Origin: UBA6168 sp041163745
Lineage (GTDB): Bacteria; Bacteroidota; Bacteroidia; Chitinophagales; Saprospiraceae
NCBI GenBank assembly: GCA_041163745.1
Contig: JBEAQU010000071.1
Coordinates: forward strand, 62,001 to 126,000
DNA: 64,000 nucleotides
Direction of reading: 5' to 3'
The stretch's first letter is position 1. Each line of letters begins with the position of its first letter. A model generated the notes under the pieces. It saw only the letters and a list, made by a program, of their open reading frames with translations. It was not told the origin of the DNA and made no database searches. This document shows positions 63,775 through 64,000 of the stretch, piece after piece. The position numbers were made by a program, and so were the translations under genes.

Positions 63775-64000
63775 GACCAATTTGTTTTGTTGCTTGCCTT
63801 CCGGCGCGACGATGGCCGCCGGGCGAGGGGGCCGCGACAGCACGAACTCCCCGCTGAAAAGGCCTGAAGGTAACGATTATCCTTGAGCAGGCTAGCTGCG
63901 ACAAAGACACGGTCGCCGGTCTGCCGCGTCATGCATACCGCAGTCTCTTTTTTGTCCGGTAGCAGTCGGTTGTGTCGAATCCCGTGTGTTCAGGTGCAAA

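Noticed and set aside
1..64000. CRISPR array, rRNA operon, insertion sequence or prophage
   Set aside because: No regularly spaced repeats, rRNA motifs, transposase, integrase or phage structural genes were seen on either strand.

Overview
The window comes from a GC-rich member of the Bacteroidota, most likely the Saprospiria. The evidence is type IX secretion (T9SS) sorting domains, a PorP/SprF protein, SprB and HYR repeats, a gliding-type CHU_C tail, cohesin/dockerin modules of the kind common in that class, and several TAnnTTTG (-7) promoters instead of sigma70 boxes. The placement is inference; no rRNA is present. Because third codon positions are GC-rich, long antisense shadow frames are common and were ignored.

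Layout. 0-3.2 kb: a partial sugar-type MFS transporter, an orphan intrinsic terminator that suggests a small RNA, a LolD-like ATPase, uracil-DNA glycosylase and tRNA-Arg(TCT). 3.6-9.4 kb: two tandem paralogous T9SS-exported repeat proteins and a small protein with a duplicated acidic/basic C-terminus. 9.5-14.5 kb: no intact gene, but the minus strand carries scattered, frame-broken remains of a large bacterial alpha-2-macroglobulin. 14.6-19.4 kb: LysM lipoprotein, KdsB, glycerate kinase and a trehalase lipoprotein. 19.6-23.2 kb: a 1,184-residue T9SS protein with PA and jelly-roll domains. 23.3-31.1 kb: a probable sugar-acid/glycoside catabolic region (UxaA-family dehydratase, class III CoA-transferase, Tat-exported oxidoreductase, glycosidase-like protein, SDR), with a long palindrome in front of the CoA-transferase and a frameshifted small gene coupled to the SDR.

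31-46 kb: a papain-fold pseudoenzyme, a TonB/TPR protein, a lipoprotein sulfatase, an ICMT-like methyltransferase, a PagL-like deacylase, a MATE pump, a C39-peptidase ABC exporter with its HlyD partner, a GGGP-synthase-family enzyme, two glycosyltransferases and a Gfo/Idh/MocA oxidoreductase. 46.4-56.5 kb: four same-strand genes for a surface apparatus: PorP/SprF, a cohesin + SprB-repeat + CHU_C protein, a small cohesin protein, and an HYR + dockerin-like + cohesin-like protein. 56.9-64 kb: a NarL-type regulator, a glycosylasparaginase-like protein, an LpxL-type acyltransferase, Pgi, YraN and formate-tetrahydrofolate ligase.

How they fit together. KdsB, the LpxL-type enzyme, the PagL-like protein and the WaaE-like glycosyltransferase point to an LPS outer membrane. 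The T9SS proteins form the exported surface layer. The cohesin/dockerin-like modules next to PorP/SprF are the best candidate for an undescribed system: they could assemble a multi-protein complex on the cell surface. Nothing in the sequence alone proves binding.
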